Shown one piece after another: positions 63,342 to 64,000 of a stretch of 64,000 nt of DNA. This stretch comes from Burkholderia sp. WP9 (GTDB lineage Bacteria; Pseudomonadota; Gammaproteobacteria; Burkholderiales; Burkholderiaceae). Made by a program: the position numbers and the translations under genes. Each line of letters begins with the position of its first letter. The first letter of the stretch is position 1. The notes under the pieces are model-generated. The model was not told the origin of the DNA, ran no database searches, and saw only the letters and a list, made by a program, of their open reading frames with translations. The stretch is taken from the NCBI RefSeq assembly GCF_900104795.1, contig NZ_FNTG01000001.1:3720001-3784000 (forward strand), given 5' to 3'.

Positions 63342-64000
63342 GTGAATCTGCCGACCAACGCGCAAGGCGCCGAAGCGGTCAACGAGAGCGGCGACTTCGC
63401 GTCCGACCGTATCCTCGCCCGTATCGGACAACTGACGCGCACGCTGCGCGACTCGATGCGTGAGCTTGGGCTCGACAAGCATGTCGAACGTGCGGCGGAA
63501 GCCGTGCCCGATGCTCGCGACCGTCTGAAGTACATCGCGGATATGACGGAGCAGGCCGCCGAGCGCGTGCTGTCCGCAATCGACATCGCCAAGCCGCTCC
63601 AGGAGCAGTTGAAGGAAGACGCGGGCAAACTCGACGCGCGTTGGGAGCAGTGGTACGCGGCGCCGATCGAGCGCGAGGAAGTGCGCGCGCTGATGGACGA
63701 CACGCGAACCTTCCTGCGCGGCGTGCCCGAGGCGGCGAGCGCGACCAACGCGCAGTTGATGGAGATCATGCTGGCGCAGGACTTCCAGGATCTGACCGGC
63801 CAGGTCATCAAGAAGATCACGGATGTCGTGTACCTGATCGAGCAGCAACTGCTCGGCGTGCTGGTCGAGAACATCGCGCTCGAACGGCGCGAGCAGTTCG
63901 CGGCGAACGCGGCGGCGCTGGCGGCCGAAGTCTCGCCGACCGGCAGCCCCGAACATCTGCTGAACGGTCCGCAGATCAATCCGGAAGGCAAAACGGATGT
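63342..64000 (+). CDS. cheZ: Protein phosphatase CheZ, 3' end beyond window
   Basis: CheZ dephosphorylates CheY-P. The frame starts at GTG 63342, one base after the cheY stop with GGGAG upstream, and stays open to the window edge (219 codons). The helical N-terminal part (ILARIGQLTRTLRDSMRELGLDK) and the active-site block LAQDFQDLTGQVIKKI, which contains the catalytic Gln, identify it. The C-terminal CheY-binding end is not seen. Longer frames on the opposite strand here are shadows. Confidence 0.95.
   Translation, partial: MNLPTNAQGAEAVNESGDFASDRILARIGQLTRTLRDSMRELGLDKHVERAAEAVPDARDRLKYIADMTEQAAERVLSAIDIAKPLQEQLKEDAGKLDARWEQWYAAPIEREEVRALMDDTRTFLRGVPEAASATNAQLMEIMLAQDFQDLTGQVIKKITDVVYLIEQQLLGVLVENIALERREQFAANAAALAAEVSPTGSPEHLLNGPQINPEGKTD

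Noticed and set aside
62858..63991. Minus-strand frame of 377 codons at the window end
   Set aside because: It lies opposite cheY and cheZ; the plus-strand frame carries the CheZ active-site block and is clearly the coding one.

Overview
The window reads as about 64 kb of a high-GC betaproteobacterial main chromosome, most likely Burkholderia/Paraburkholderia. This rests on the gene order flhDC-motAB-cheYAW-mcp-cheRDBYZ, a PutA with a long C-terminal domain, a tandem glycine riboswitch upstream of gcvTHP, and Burkholderia-type small exported proteins. The species cannot be named from sequence alone. I see no insertion sequence, prophage, CRISPR array or integrase.

Region 1 (1-13.3 kb) holds the 3' part of priA, a YeiH-family exporter, a 56-codon membrane ORF, putA with an inverted pair of GTTGCA PutA-operator motifs upstream, a branched-chain amino acid-type binding protein, a ThDP-dependent acetolactate synthase-like enzyme and sdaA. 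Region 2 (13.3-19.6 kb) is the glycine/serine block gcvT-gcvH-gcvP-(alginate-lyase-like)-sdaA on the minus strand, headed by a tandem glycine riboswitch with a terminator-type expression platform. Glycine cleavage and serine deamination are thus together. Region 3 (19.7-31 kb) is mixed housekeeping: a lipoprotein, a Gfo/Idh/MocA oxidoreductase, rep helicase, a dihaem cytochrome c and tRNA-Arg(CCG). A lower-GC patch with a small outer-membrane barrel follows the tRNA. Next come a yybP-ykoY (Mn2+) riboswitch in front of a CaCA-family exchanger, a HAD lipoprotein, a 1.3-kb gene-poor stretch and a MetA-type outer-membrane protein.

Region 4 (31.2-41.9 kb) is the most interesting part. A seven-gene, tightly overlapping minus-strand operon encodes a TPR/SPINDLY-type O-GlcNAc-transferase-like protein, a VioA-like sugar aminotransferase, a WbqC-family protein, a divergent second DegT-like protein, a GNAT acetyltransferase, a PhyH-family dioxygenase and a SAM methyltransferase. 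It lies directly downstream of fliC-fliD-fliT. I infer a flagellin-glycosylation system that makes and attaches a tailored amino sugar. fliC has a near-consensus sigma-28 promoter.

Region 5 (42-50.8 kb) contains an aldo/keto reductase, rpsU, tag, a BadF-type kinase, a Cof-type phosphatase, small exported proteins, a histidine phosphatase, aqpZ, an H-NS-family protein and a GT4 glycosyltransferase. Region 6 (50.8-64 kb) is the motility master locus. flhDC sits behind a 0.7-kb leader with two perfect palindromes. motAB has a sigma-28 promoter. The chemotaxis operon follows: response regulator, cheA, cheW, an MCP ending in WETF, cheR, cheD with an unusual triplicated VELFSTPA tail, cheB, cheY and the start of cheZ, which runs off the window. 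Regions 4 and 6 together give the regulator, motor, sensory pathway, filament and probable filament decoration.
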